DNA of 64,000 nt from Aeromicrobium flavum (lineage in GTDB: Bacteria > Actinomycetota > Actinomycetes > Propionibacteriales > Nocardioidaceae): positions 124,001 through 188,000 of the forward strand of contig NZ_BJZQ01000005.1 of the NCBI RefSeq assembly GCF_007992115.1. Direction: 5' to 3'. This document shows positions 36,983 through 45,262 of the stretch, piece after piece. A program made the position numbers and the translations under genes. The notes beneath the pieces are model-generated. The model saw nothing but the letters and a program-made list of their open reading frames with translations. It ran no database searches and was not told the DNA's origin. How positions within the stretch are numbered: position 1 is the stretch's first letter; each line of letters starts with the position of its first letter.

Positions 36983-38119
36983 ATGGAGGGGAGACGCCCC
37001 CGTCTGACGCGCGGTGACTGGCTGCTGCCGGCCGTGCTGGCGGTCGTGGGCGTCGGCGAGGTCTTCACCGTCGACGACCTGCCCCGCCTCCCGGGTCTCG
37101 TGGCGGTGCTCCTGCCGTGCGCGCTCCTCGTGGGCCGCCGCCCCCTCCCGCTGGTGTTCGCCACACCGGCGGTCGGCGTCGTCATGCTCAGCAGTCATCT
37201 CGGCCTGCCCGACGACGCGCTCACCACTCCCCTGCTCGTCGTGTTCGCCGGCTGCTTCGCACTCGGTCGCCACGAGCGCGTCGCGGCCAGGGGCGCCCTG
37301 GTCCTGGTAGCTCTCAACACCGCGTTCCACCTCCTCGGCGCGTGGCGGGTGCCGCTGTTCGGCGACGTGCTGTGGGCGGGCGGTCTGTCCTTCCTCCCCT
37401 GGTTCTTCGGGCGACTCGTCCTCGCCCACGCGCGCCAGAGCGAGCAGCTCGCCGAGCAGGGCCGCCGACTCGTCGAGGAGCAGCGTCAGGTCGCCGAGCG
37501 GGCCGTCGCCGACGAGCGTCGTCGGATCGCGCGCGAGCTGCACGACGTGATCGCCCACGCGGTCAGCGTCATGGTCGTCCAGGCGGGTGCGGCGCGCGAG
37601 CTCGTCGGCTCCGACGACGTGGCGGCGGACGCGGCGCTGGACGAGGTGCAGCGCGCCGGTCGCGGCGCGCTCACCGAGACCGGCCGGCTGCTCGGACTCC
37701 TGCGCGCGGAGGAGGACTGCGAGGTGACACCTCAGCCGTCCGTCGACGACGTCGCCCGCCTCGTCGAGGACTTCCGCGGCTCCGGCCTCGACGTCTCCCT
37801 CGCGATGCGTGGCAGCACCGCGGGGCTGCCGGCCGCGCTGGAGCTCTCCGTCTTCCGGATCGTGGAGGAAGGCCTCACCAACGCGCTCAAGCACGCGCCC
37901 GGTGCCCGCGTGCACATCGACGTCCGGCGCGAGAACGACGCGGTGGAGGTGGCGATCACGAGTGACGGCGGCGGTCCGCGGGTCGCGCCGTCCGGCGGAC
38001 ACGGGCTGGTCGGGATGCGTGAGCGCGTGGCGATGTTCGGTGGCTCGCTCTCGACCGGGCCCACCGACACCGGCGGGTACCTCGTGGACGCGCGCCTTCC
38101 GGTGGGCGAGACACCATGA
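36983..38119 (+). CDS. Sensor histidine kinase (NarL/DesK type, HisKA_3)
   Basis: This 378-aa membrane kinase senses an unknown signal and phosphorylates the adjacent response regulator. It has four to five membrane segments (residues ~13-148) with little periplasmic sequence, a linker coiled coil (RQSEQLAEQGRRLVEEQRQ), the phosphoacceptor His187 in RRRIARELHDVIAHAV and an HATPase_c domain with the N-box EEGLTNALKHA and G-box GGHGLVGMRERV. The sensing is likely within or at the membrane, as in DesK-like kinases reacting to envelope stress or drugs. The stop overlaps the regulator start (ATGA). Confidence 0.93.
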   Translation: MEGRRPRLTRGDWLLPAVLAVVGVGEVFTVDDLPRLPGLVAVLLPCALLVGRRPLPLVFATPAVGVVMLSSHLGLPDDALTTPLLVVFAGCFALGRHERVAARGALVLVALNTAFHLLGAWRVPLFGDVLWAGGLSFLPWFFGRLVLAHARQSEQLAEQGRRLVEEQRQVAERAVADERRRIARELHDVIAHAVSVMVVQAGAARELVGSDDVAADAALDEVQRAGRGALTETGRLLGLLRAEEDCEVTPQPSVDDVARLVEDFRGSGLDVSLAMRGSTAGLPAALELSVFRIVEEGLTNALKHAPGARVHIDVRRENDAVEVAITSDGGGPRVAPSGGHGLVGMRERVAMFGGSLSTGPTDTGGYLVDARLPVGETP

Positions 38120-38769
38120 CGAGCGTGGTGCTGGTCGACGACCAGGAGCTGATTCGCGCCGGGTTGCGGGTGATGCTGGAGGCTCACGGCGTCGAGGTGC
38201 TCGGAGAGGCGGCCGACGGGCGGGCCGGTGTCGACCTCGTCCGGCGGGCCCGGCCGGACGTCTGCCTGATGGACCTCCGGATGCCGGGACTCGACGGGAT
38301 CGAGGCGACCCGGCTGCTCGTCGCCGAGGGCACGACGACGCGCATCCTGGTGCTGACGACCTACGACCTCGACGAGCTGGTGCACGCCGCCCTGCGGTCG
38401 GGCGCCGCCGGCTTCCTGCTCAAGAGCACCCCGGTCGCGCGTCTGGTCGACGGCATCGACGTCGTGGCCTCGGGCGACGCCCTGCTGGCGCCATCACTCA
38501 CGCGCCGGCTCATCGAGCAGCACCTGGCAGCACCGTCACCGGGACGTGCCGCAGCGTTCACCACCGGCCTGACCGATCGCGAGCGCGAGGTGCTCGAGCT
38601 CGTGGGCCGTGGGCTGTCGAACGACGAGATCGCCGCCGAGCTGTTCGTGTCCCACGCGACCGTGAAGTCGCACGTCAACCACGTGTTCGCCAAGCTCGGC
38701 GTCACGAGCCGGGTCCAGGCCGTCGTGCTCTGCTACGAGCACGGGCTGGTGGTACCGGGCCGCGCCTGA
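38116..38769 (+). CDS. LuxR/NarL family response regulator
   Basis: This 217-aa regulator has a receiver domain with the phosphorylation site Asp53 (VCLMDLRMPGLDG), acidic Asp8/Asp9, the conserved Thr in LVLTTYD and Lys in GFLLKSTP. The C-terminal helix-turn-helix is TDREREVLELVGRGLSNDEIAAELFVSHATVKSHV. It forms a two-component system with the upstream kinase, whose stop codon it overlaps. Likely targets are nearby membrane genes, but no binding site was identified. Confidence 0.94.
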   Translation: MTSVVLVDDQELIRAGLRVMLEAHGVEVLGEAADGRAGVDLVRRARPDVCLMDLRMPGLDGIEATRLLVAEGTTTRILVLTTYDLDELVHAALRSGAAGFLLKSTPVARLVDGIDVVASGDALLAPSLTRRLIEQHLAAPSPGRAAAFTTGLTDREREVLELVGRGLSNDEIAAELFVSHATVKSHVNHVFAKLGVTSRVQAVVLCYEHGLVVPGRA

Positions 38770-38780
38770 TCCGGCGAGGG

Positions 38781-40004
38781 TCAGAGCTCGATGCCGAGCA
38801 ACGCGTCGACGGCGGCGCGCACGGTGGCGGACGACTCGGTGTCGTCGCCCCGGGACGCCGTCCAGGCATCCACGGCCTTGAGCGCGGCGGGCGCGTCCAG
38901 GTCGTTCGCGAGCGCCCCACGGAGCTGGTCCACGAGCTCTCGACCGGACGGACCCGCCGACCGGTCCGCGGCGGCACGCCAGCGGGCCAGGCGATCCTCG
39001 GCGACCACGATCTCGTCACCGAACCACTCCCAGTCCTCGCGGTAGTGGTGCGAGAGCAGGGCGAGGCGGATCGCCATCGGGTCGTGGCCCTCGGCGCGCA
39101 GCTTCGAGACGAGCACCAGGTTGCCCTTGGACTTGCTCATCTTCTCGCCCTCGTACCCGACCATCCCGGCGTGCACGTACGCACGGGCGAAGGGCTCACC
39201 GGTGGCGACCTCGGCCTCGGCGGCCGACATCTCGTGGTGCGGGAAGACCAGGTCCGATCCTCCACCCTGGACGTCGAAGCCGGTGCCGAGGTGGTGCAGC
39301 GCGATCGCCGAGCACTCGATGTGCCAGCCCGGCCGGCCGCGTCCCAGCTCGGTGTCCCAGGCGGGCTCACCCGGACGCTCGGCCTGCCACAACAGGCAGT
39401 CCAGCGGATCCCGCTTGCCGCTGCGCTCGGGGTCGCCGCCGCGCTCGCCGAACACCCGCAGCATCGTCGCCGTGTCGAAGCCGGAGACCTCGCCGAAGCT
39501 CGGAGCCGAGCGGACGTCGAAGTACAGGTCGTCGTCGACACGGTAGACGGCGCCCGTGAACTTCAGCCGGTTGATCAGGTCCACCACGAGCGGGATCGAC
39601 TCGACCGCCCCGACGTAGTGCTCGGGCGGCAGCACCCGCAGGGCCGTCATGTCCTCACGGAACAGCTGGGTCTCGCGCTCGGCGAGGGCGACCCAGTCCA
39701 TGCCGGTGGCGGTGGCCCGCTCGAGCAGCGGGTCGTCGACGTCGGTGACGTTCTGCGTGTAGTGGACGTCGAGGCCGCGATCGAGCCACGCGCGCTGCAG
39801 GAGGTCGAAGGCCAGGTACGTGTTGGCGTGCCCGAGGTGGGTCGCGTCGTACGGCGTGATGCCACAGACGTAGAGACGGGCGGCGGACTCGGGATCGACC
39901 GGGACGGCCCGGCCGGCGGCGGTGTCGTGCACCTGGACCGGTGGTCCGTCACCGAGCCCGGAGTCCGAGAGTCGTGGGATCGGTGGGCGGGACCAACTCT
40001 GCAT
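38781..40004 (-). CDS. mshC: Mycothiol ligase MshC (cysteine:GlcN-Ins ligase)
   Basis: MshC joins cysteine to GlcN-inositol with ATP in mycothiol synthesis, the main low-molecular-weight thiol of actinobacteria. The 407-aa protein is a cysteinyl-tRNA-synthetase relative that begins with the MshC-specific MQSW and carries Cys47 ([10 protein letters not shown]), the HIGH-like THLGHA, zinc ligands Cys231 and His256 (WHIECSA, FPHHEMS) and KMSKS (288-292). It is shorter than CysRS, lacking the anticodon-binding domain, which supports MshC. TAGGCT seven bases upstream suggests leaderless transcription. It is convergent with the response regulator gene (11-bp gap). Confidence 0.96.
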   Translation of the reverse strand: MQSWSRPPIPRLSDSGLGDGPPVQVHDTAAGRAVPVDPESAARLYVCGITPYDATHLGHANTYLAFDLLQRAWLDRGLDVHYTQNVTDVDDPLLERATATGMDWVALAERETQLFREDMTALRVLPPEHYVGAVESIPLVVDLINRLKFTGAVYRVDDDLYFDVRSAPSFGEVSGFDTATMLRVFGERGGDPERSGKRDPLDCLLWQAERPGEPAWDTELGRGRPGWHIECSAIALHHLGTGFDVQGGGSDLVFPHHEMSAAEAEVATGEPFARAYVHAGMVGYEGEKMSKSKGNLVLVSKLRAEGHDPMAIRLALLSHHYREDWEWFGDEIVVAEDRLARWRAAADRSAGPSGRELVDQLRGALANDLDAPAALKAVDAWTASRGDDTESSATVRAAVDALLGIEL

Positions 40005-40011
40005 GTCGTTG

Positions 40012-40017
40012 AGCCTA
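40012..40017 (-). promoter_or_regulatory. -10 element, leaderless mshC
   Basis: TAGGCT ends seven bases before the mshC ATG. Confidence 0.55.
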
Positions 40018-40033
40018 TCGGGACGCGGAAGTC

Positions 40034-40039
40034 CACAAT
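40034..40039 (+). promoter_or_regulatory. Possible -10 element of the corA-like gene
   Basis: CACAAT ends six bases before GTG 40046. It departs from TANNNT at the first base, so it is weaker evidence than the other sites. Confidence 0.3.
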
Positions 40040-40045
40040 GAGCAG

Positions 40046-41005
40046 GTGATCATGGACTGTGCGCTCTATGTCGGCGGCGTGCGCGAGGAGACCGACAACG
40101 ACCCGCACACGCTGGACGACACCCTGGCTCGGCTCGGGCAGGGCGACTTCCTGTGGGTCGGCGTCGTCGACCCCACGCACGAGGAGATGGAGCGACTCGG
40201 GGACGCGCTGGGGATGCACCCGCTGGCCGTCGAGGACACGCTCGGCGCGCACCAGCGACCCAAGGTCGAGCGGTACAGCGACCACGTCTTCATCTCGATG
40301 CGCAGCGTCTCGTACAGCGACGACGACATCACCACCAACGAGGTCAACCTCTGCCTCGGCGCGAACTACCTGCTGACGGTGCGCCACGGGGGTCCGTCAC
40401 TGGGCGAGGCCCGGCACCGGGCCGAAGAGGCCACCGAGCGGCTCGAGCGCGGACCGATCGCGGCGCTGCACGCGGTGGTCGACGCGATCGTCGACCACTA
40501 CGAGGACGTGGCGGCCGAGCTGGTCACCGACGTCGAGGAGGTCGAGAACTCGGTCTTCTCCCCCGACCGCACCGAGGACTCGCGCCGCATCTACCGGCTC
40601 AAGCGCGAGACGCTCGAGTTCCGGCACGCCGTCGCGCCGTTGCGCGATCCGATCAGCCGCTTCGCGGTCGTGGCCGAGCCCGAGGAGCTGCGGCCCTACT
40701 TCCGCGACATCGCCGACCACCTGCACCGCGCGCTGGACGCCATCGACTCGATCGACAGCCTGCTCGGCAACGCGCTGAACGCCCACCTGGCGCAGCTGAG
40801 CGTCCAGCAGAACGAGGACATGCGCAAGCTCACCGCGGGCGCCACGCTGTTCGCGATCCCCACCGCCGTCGCCGGCGTCTACGGGATGAACTTCGAGCAC
40901 ATGCCCGAGCTCTCGTGGACCTACGGCTACCCCGCCTGCGTCGCCGCCATGGGCGCCGTCTGCTTCGCGGTCTACCGGCGTTTCAAGCGCTCCGGCTGGC
41001 TGTAG
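40046..41005 (+). CDS. CorA family magnesium/cobalt transporter
   Basis: This 319-aa protein belongs to the CorA/MIT family of pentameric magnesium channels. It has a large N-terminal cytoplasmic domain rich in acidic residues and, at the end, two membrane helices: the first closes with [10 protein letters not shown], the family GMN selectivity motif, and the second is followed by RRFKRSGWL. The central region ([31 protein letters not shown]) is the long stalk helix. GTG 40046 is the listed start; ATG 40052 is equally possible. It is divergent from mshC and convergent with uppP. Confidence 0.93.
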   Translation: MIMDCALYVGGVREETDNDPHTLDDTLARLGQGDFLWVGVVDPTHEEMERLGDALGMHPLAVEDTLGAHQRPKVERYSDHVFISMRSVSYSDDDITTNEVNLCLGANYLLTVRHGGPSLGEARHRAEEATERLERGPIAALHAVVDAIVDHYEDVAAELVTDVEEVENSVFSPDRTEDSRRIYRLKRETLEFRHAVAPLRDPISRFAVVAEPEELRPYFRDIADHLHRALDAIDSIDSLLGNALNAHLAQLSVQQNEDMRKLTAGATLFAIPTAVAGVYGMNFEHMPELSWTYGYPACVAAMGAVCFAVYRRFKRSGWL

Positions 41006-41014
41006 GGAGGCGGG

Positions 41015-41848
41015 TCAGGCGGCGACGGCGCCGTTCAGCACGCCGGCAGCCAGCAGCAGGAGCACCACGGCGCCGAGGGCGACGCGGTAGACCACGAACG
41101 GCGTGTAGGAGTTCTTGCTGACGTACTGCAGCAGCCAGTGGATGACGGCGAGGCCCACGACGAACGACACCACCGTGCCGACGATCGTGGGCATCGTGCC
41201 GTAGGCGTTCTCGCCGCCGGGGATGTCCTTGAGCTTGTAGATGCCGGCGCCGACGACGGCCGGGATCGCCAGCAGGAACGCGTACCGCGTGGCGGCCCGG
41301 CGGTCGTAGCCGAGGAGGAGCCCCATCGAGATCGTGGCGCCCGAGCGCGAGACACCCGGGACCAGCGCGCACGCCTGCGCGAGGCCGAGCAGGATCGCGT
41401 CGCGCATCGCGAGGTCCTCGATCGGCTTGACCTTGCGGCCGACCCGCTCGGCCAGCCCGAGCACGAGGCCCAGCACGATCAGCATCGTGCCGATGAACCA
41501 CAGGTTGCGGAACTCCCGGTCGATGAGGTCCTCCAGCAGCACGCCCAGGATCACGATCGGCAGGGAGCCGATGATGATGAACCAGCCCATCCGCCACTCG
41601 GGAGCCTGCCGGGCCTCGGCGCTGACGACGCCGCGCACCCAGCCCGATCCGATGGTCCAGATGTCGCGCCAGAAGTAGAGGATCACCGCCAGCTCGGTGC
41701 CGATCTGGACCACGGCGGTGTAGGCCGCGCCCGGGTCCTCCCAGCCGAGCAGCTGGGGCACGATCGCGAGGTGCGCGCTGCTGGAGATGGGCAGGAATTC
41801 GGTGAGTCCCTGGACGATGCCCAGGATCACGGAGCGCAGCAGATCCAC
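41015..41848 (-). CDS. uppP: Undecaprenyl-diphosphatase UppP
   Basis: UppP (BacA) dephosphorylates undecaprenyl pyrophosphate to recycle the lipid carrier for peptidoglycan and other wall polymers. The 277-aa protein has about eight membrane helices, the (E/Q)xxxE-type motif with Glu17 in GLTEFLPISSSAHL, and PGVSRSG (164-170) with Arg168. Overexpression of such proteins gives bacitracin resistance. It starts with GTG at 41848 behind a TAGGCT -10. It is divergent from the aldo/keto reductase gene. The recalled M. tuberculosis order also places uppP shortly after mshC. Confidence 0.95.
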   Translation of the reverse strand: MDLLRSVILGIVQGLTEFLPISSSAHLAIVPQLLGWEDPGAAYTAVVQIGTELAVILYFWRDIWTIGSGWVRGVVSAEARQAPEWRMGWFIIIGSLPIVILGVLLEDLIDREFRNLWFIGTMLIVLGLVLGLAERVGRKVKPIEDLAMRDAILLGLAQACALVPGVSRSGATISMGLLLGYDRRAATRYAFLLAIPAVVGAGIYKLKDIPGGENAYGTMPTIVGTVVSFVVGLAVIHWLLQYVSKNSYTPFVVYRVALGAVVLLLLAAGVLNGAVAA

Positions 41849-41854
41849 CGTGCG

Positions 41855-41860
41855 AGCCTA
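41855..41860 (-). promoter_or_regulatory. -10 element, leaderless uppP
   Basis: TAGGCT ends six bases before the uppP GTG. Confidence 0.55.
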
Positions 41861-41884
41861 CACACGAAGCTCTGGGCCACCGAC

Positions 41885-41890
41885 TAGCCT
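41885..41890 (+). promoter_or_regulatory. -10 element, leaderless aldo/keto reductase gene
   Basis: TAGCCT ends six bases before the ATG at 41897; it is 24 bp from the divergent uppP -10. Confidence 0.55.
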
Positions 41891-41896
41891 CGTCGC

Positions 41897-42850
41897 ATGC
41901 ACGCGCGTCGACTCGGGGGTTCGGGACTCCAGGTGTCGCGGCTCGCGCTCGGGACCATGTCCTGGGGCGCCGCCGTCGACGAGTACGTCGCCGACGAGCA
42001 GCTGCGGGTCTTCCTCGACGCCGGGGGCACCCTCATCGACACCGCGCCGATCTACGGGGACGGCGTCTGCGAGCAGGTCCTCGGCTCGCTGCTGGGCAAG
42101 CACGGCGTCCGCGACCGCATCGTGCTCGCGGGCAAGGCCGGCGTCGTGCGCCGCGACGGGCACGCCGTGATCGACGGCTCGCTGCGCTCCCTGCTGGCCC
42201 AGCTCGACCAGTCGCTGGCCGATCTCGGCACCGACCACCTCGACCTGTGGCAGATCCACCGTTGGGACGACGAGGTGCCGGTCGAGGAGACCATGGCCGC
42301 GCTCGACCAGGCGGTGCGGTCGGGCCGCGTCCGGTACGCGGGCATCAGCAACTTCACCGGATGGCAGACCGTCGCGGCCCAGCACGCCTACGCCCGCGTC
42401 GGCAACGGCGTCCCGCTCGTCAGCACCCAGATCGAGTACTCGCTGCTGCGACGCGAGCCGGAGGCCGAGACCATTCCTGCGGCCGCGCACGCGGGACTGG
42501 GGATCCTGGCCTGGTCGCCGCTCGGCCGCGGCGTGCTCACGGGCAAGTACCGGCTCGGCGTGCCGGCCGACTCGCGCGCCGCCGATGCGCGCTGGGAGTC
42601 GTTCGTCGCTCCGCACCTCACGCCGGCCAAGACCCGCGTGGTCGATGCGCTGGGGGCCGCGTCCGAGGGCCTCGGCGTGCCGATGTCGCACGTCGCCCTG
42701 GCGTGGTTGCGCGACCAGCCGCGCGTCGCGTCGGCGATCGTCGGGGCCCGCACCACCGCTCAATTGCAGGAGTCGCTCGGATCGGAGACACTCGATCTTC
42801 CCAGCGAGATCCACGCCGCCCTCAGCGATGTGTCCGAAGGAGCCCGATGA
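41897..42850 (+). CDS. Aldo/keto reductase
   Basis: This 317-aa NAD(P)H-dependent oxidoreductase of the aldo/keto reductase family forms a TIM barrel. The catalytic residues are visible: Asp and Tyr in LIDTAPIYGDG, Lys in VLAGKAGVV and His in LWQIHRWD. Cofactor-binding residues lie in LAWSPLGRGVLTGKY and AIVGARTTAQL. The substrate is unknown. Its stop codon overlaps the start of the small DUF5703 gene (ATGA), forming a two-gene operon with a leaderless promoter shared back-to-back with uppP. Confidence 0.93.
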   Translation: MHARRLGGSGLQVSRLALGTMSWGAAVDEYVADEQLRVFLDAGGTLIDTAPIYGDGVCEQVLGSLLGKHGVRDRIVLAGKAGVVRRDGHAVIDGSLRSLLAQLDQSLADLGTDHLDLWQIHRWDDEVPVEETMAALDQAVRSGRVRYAGISNFTGWQTVAAQHAYARVGNGVPLVSTQIEYSLLRREPEAETIPAAAHAGLGILAWSPLGRGVLTGKYRLGVPADSRAADARWESFVAPHLTPAKTRVVDALGAASEGLGVPMSHVALAWLRDQPRVASAIVGARTTAQLQESLGSETLDLPSEIHAALSDVSEGAR

Positions 42851-43032
42851 TCGACTACGAGTTCTGGAACGTCTCCATCTCGCGGACCAAGTCGGTGAAC
42901 GCGGTCTGCCAGTGGCTGACCCAGGCGGCCGAGTTCCAGGGTTGGGAACTCGACCGCCTGCGCAAGGACACCTCGGGTCAGCGCACGGTGCGCCTGCGTC
43001 GCAAGATCATCCGCATGCGCGCCACCGTCTGA
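42847..43032 (+). CDS. DUF5703 family small protein
   Basis: This 61-aa protein begins MIDYEFWNVSISRTKSVN and ends with the basic GQRTVRLRRKIIRMRATV. The pattern (short acidic/aromatic start, AEFQGWELDRLR, then an Arg-rich strand) matches the actinobacterial DUF5703 family, whose function is unknown. The ATG overlaps the TGA of the aldo/keto reductase gene, so it is translationally coupled. It has no membrane segment or signal and could bind nucleic acid or a larger partner through the basic C-terminus (inference). Confidence 0.88.
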   Translation: MIDYEFWNVSISRTKSVNAVCQWLTQAAEFQGWELDRLRKDTSGQRTVRLRRKIIRMRATV

Positions 43033-43039
43033 ACCCGAC

Positions 43040-44062
43040 TCACTCGTCGGGCTTGCCCCGCGACCGACGCAGCTCGCGTCCGCGGGCGATGTCCTTCTCG
43101 GCCTTCTTGCGGTCCTTGTCGATCTTCGACGAGTCGCGCGGAGGCAGCTGGATCTCCTCCTCGGCCGGCAGGCCGGCCTGCAGCTCCCGGCCACGCTCCA
43201 GCTCGGCATCGAGCTCACCGCCGAACAGCAGGGCCAGGTTGGTGATCCACAGCCACAACAGGAAGACGATGACGCCCGCGAGGGAGCCGTACGTCTTGTT
43301 GTAGTTGGAGAAGTTCGCCACGTAGAAGCCGAACAGCAGCGACGCCACGACCCAGGCCAGGATCGCCACGACCGCGCCGATGCTGATCCAGCGGAAGCGG
43401 GGCTGCTTCACGTTCGGCGTCACGTAGTACAGCAGCGCGACGATCAGGATCACGACGAGCAGCATCACCGGCCACTTCGCGATGTTCCAGACCGTGACCG
43501 CTGTGTCGCCGAGACCCACGGCGTCGCCCACGGCCTGCGCCGCGGGACCGGTGAGCACGAGGGCCAGGGCCACGAGCGCGGCCAGGACGACCGTGACGAG
43601 CGTCAGCAGCAGCATGATCGGCCGCAGCTTCCAGATCGGCCTGCCCTCGCCGATCTCGTAGATGCGGTTCATGCCCCGGCTGAACGCGTTCACGTAGGCC
43701 GAGGCCGACCAGAGGGCCGCCGCGAGACCGATGATGAGCCCGAACCCAGAACTCTGGCTCTGGCTGAGCTCCTTCAGCGTCGGCTCGATGGTGTCCGCGG
43801 CACTCGACGCACCGAGGTCACGCAGGATCTGCAGGAGCGTGTCGACGGTCTTGGCGCTGTCGCCGACGAGGCCCACGAGGGACAGCATGGCCAGGGCGGC
43901 GGGGAACAGGGCCAGGATCGAGTAGTAGGTCAGCGCCGCCGCGAGGTCCGTGCACTGGTCCTCGGAGAACTCGCGTGCCGTCTTGCGCAGCACGTAGAAC
44001 CACGAGGGCTTCGTGAGGTCCTTCGGGGTGTCCGGCCCGCGATCCTTGCCCGGCTCGGCCAT
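43040..44062 (-). CDS. YihY/BrkB family inner membrane protein
   Basis: This 340-aa protein belongs to the YihY/virulence factor BrkB family (once misannotated as RNase BN). It has six membrane segments, starting with the conserved DQCTDLAAALTYYSILALFPAALA and including the hallmark YVNAFSRGMNRIYE and LTYYS-type signatures. The tail beyond ~290 is highly charged (GRELQAGLPAEEEIQLPPRDSSKIDKD). The function is unknown. Its start shares one base with the stop of the DUF3618 gene (TGATG), making it the last gene of the envelope operon. Confidence 0.92.
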   Translation of the reverse strand: MAEPGKDRGPDTPKDLTKPSWFYVLRKTAREFSEDQCTDLAAALTYYSILALFPAALAMLSLVGLVGDSAKTVDTLLQILRDLGASSAADTIEPTLKELSQSQSSGFGLIIGLAAALWSASAYVNAFSRGMNRIYEIGEGRPIWKLRPIMLLLTLVTVVLAALVALALVLTGPAAQAVGDAVGLGDTAVTVWNIAKWPVMLLVVILIVALLYYVTPNVKQPRFRWISIGAVVAILAWVVASLLFGFYVANFSNYNKTYGSLAGVIVFLLWLWITNLALLFGGELDAELERGRELQAGLPAEEEIQLPPRDSSKIDKDRKKAEKDIARGRELRRSRGKPDE

Positions 44063-44325
44063 CAGCGCCCCCGTCGCAGGGACTTCAGCACCAGGTACGC
44101 CAGGAACAGCGCGGTGATGCCACCGGCGAGCGACAGGACCTCGGGCCGGGGCTTGCCGTCCGGGTCCGTGACCGACTCCCGGGCCGAGTCCTTGAAGCCG
44201 CTCGCGGACTCCTTGACCCGGCTCTTCACGTCGAACTTCGCGGCGAGCTCGTCGACGGTGTCGGCGAGCTCCTCCCGGGTCCGCTCGACCTCGTCGCGCA
44301 GGGCGTGGATGTTCTCGTCACTCAT
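44062..44325 (-). CDS. DUF3618 domain protein
   Basis: This 87-aa protein begins with the DUF3618 pattern ALRDEVERTREELADTVDELAAKFDVKSRVKE (quoted in part: EVERTREELADTVDELAAK) and ends in one membrane helix (LSLAGGITALFLAYLVLKSL) with a basic tail. It is thus a tail-anchored protein with a cytoplasmic coiled coil. DUF3618 genes commonly neighbour YtxH and holin-superfamily genes in actinobacteria, as here. The role is unknown. It starts 12 bp after the holin-like gene and is coupled to the YihY gene. Confidence 0.88.
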   Translation of the reverse strand: MSDENIHALRDEVERTREELADTVDELAAKFDVKSRVKESASGFKDSARESVTDPDGKPRPEVLSLAGGITALFLAYLVLKSLRRGR

Positions 44326-44337
44326 GACACTCCTAGG

Positions 44338-44748
44338 TCAGTGGTCTCGGGCATGGCGGACGGCGTCGACGTCGGCCTTGACGCTCTCGACGGTGCCCTT
44401 GGGCACCGGGGGGCCGGCGTCCTGGACGCGGTTCTTGCCGAGCAGCGCGGCGACGCCGGCGATCACGAGGATCACCACGCCGACGATCAGCGCGGCCAGC
44501 CAGGCGTCCATCACCAGGGCGAGGGCCAAGATGATGGCCGTGATGATCACGCCGAGGCCGTAGAGGGCCAGCAGGCCGCCGACGCCGATGAACCCGGCGC
44601 CGACGCCTGCCTTCTTGGCCTTCCCGGACACCTCCGCCTGGGCCAGGCGCATCTCGTCGCGGACGAGCGTCTTCAGCTCGTTCGTGAGCTTCGAGATCAG
44701 CTCGCCCGTGGAGGCCGAGGACTCACGGCCGGCTTCGAACTGGCTCAT
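44338..44748 (-). CDS. Phage holin family (actinobacterial holin superfamily) membrane protein
   Basis: This 136-aa protein has an N-terminal amphipathic helix (LISKLTNELKTLVRDEMRLAQAEVS), two closely spaced membrane helices (IGVGGLLALYGLGVIITAIILALAL and AALIVGVVILVIAGVAALL) and a charged tail. This is the Phage_holin_3_6/DUF1469 type found in chromosomal envelope operons; there are no phage genes nearby, so lysis is not the likely role. The ATG overlaps the YtxH gene stop (ATGA). A cytoplasmic-membrane structural or stress function is possible. Confidence 0.88.
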   Translation of the reverse strand: MSQFEAGRESSASTGELISKLTNELKTLVRDEMRLAQAEVSGKAKKAGVGAGFIGVGGLLALYGLGVIITAIILALALVMDAWLAALIVGVVILVIAGVAALLGKNRVQDAGPPVPKGTVESVKADVDAVRHARDH

Positions 44749-45179
44749 CTCCCGGTGGCTCCGCTGCCCGAGCCGGTCGAGCCGGTGCCCGAACCCGTCG
44801 AACCGGTGCTCGAACCCGTCGATCCGGTGCTGCTGGACCCGGTGGAACCGGTGCTCGAACCCGTGGAGCCCGGGCTCGTGTCGGTCGATCCGGTGCGCGA
44901 ACCGGTCGAGCCGGTGCTGCTCGATCCGCTGCTCCCGAAGCCCGACGAGCTGCTGCCCGAACCTCCCGAGCTCGAGCTGCCCGAGCTGCTGGAGCCGCCG
45001 GCTCCCGGCACCTTCTCCTGGGCGACGTGCTGGGCCTTCTGGGCCGCGTCCTGGACGCGAGGATCCTTCCAGAGGCTCTGGGCCTTGTCGACGATCTGGT
45101 CATAGCGCTCGCGGCCCGAACGGGTCCCGAGGACGTATCCGGCGCCGACTCCTACGAGGAACTTCAGCTTTCCGACCAT
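44745..45179 (-). CDS. YtxH-like protein with low-complexity Ser/Gly/Thr tail
   Basis: The 144-aa protein starts MVGKLKFLVGVGAGYVLGTRSGRERYDQ (seen as a short hydrophobic anchor followed by GTRSGRERYD), typical of YtxH-like proteins, followed by an amphipathic helix to ~residue 55. Residues ~61-144 are almost only Ser, Gly and Thr, with repeated GSTGS units. The ATG at 45179 follows GGGGGAG. It is the first gene of the YtxH, holin-like, DUF3618, YihY operon. The tail may be a flexible or disordered extension; its length probably varies between strains because of the repeats. Confidence 0.85.
   Translation of the reverse strand: MVGKLKFLVGVGAGYVLGTRSGRERYDQIVDKAQSLWKDPRVQDAAQKAQHVAQEKVPGAGGSSSSGSSSSGGSGSSSSGFGSSGSSSTGSTGSRTGSTDTSPGSTGSSTGSTGSSSTGSTGSSTGSTGSGTGSTGSGSGATGR
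44748..44930 (-). repeat. Imperfect tandem repeats encoding GSTGS units
   Basis: Degenerate ~12-bp units (GGTTCGACCGG-like and variants) are repeated through the 3' end of the YtxH gene. On the + strand they give an open frame rich in EPVEPV, which I regard as a shadow. Confidence 0.7.
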
Positions 45180-45262
45180 GGTGGTCTCCCCCATCTCATC
45201 GCAACCGTCCGGATGACGGTCTGTGCTCTGGGGGTACCCGAACTTCGCCGGGGTATGCGCGC

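Noticed and set aside
44338-44748. Holin-like gene as sign of a prophage
   Set aside because: No endolysin, terminase, integrase or structural genes are near; this holin type is common in chromosomal envelope operons.
44305-45105. Plus-strand open frame rich in EPVEPV repeats
   Set aside because: It is antisense to the YtxH and holin-like genes; the repeat arises from the GSTGS-coding DNA on the minus strand, and no ribosome-binding site or family match supports it.
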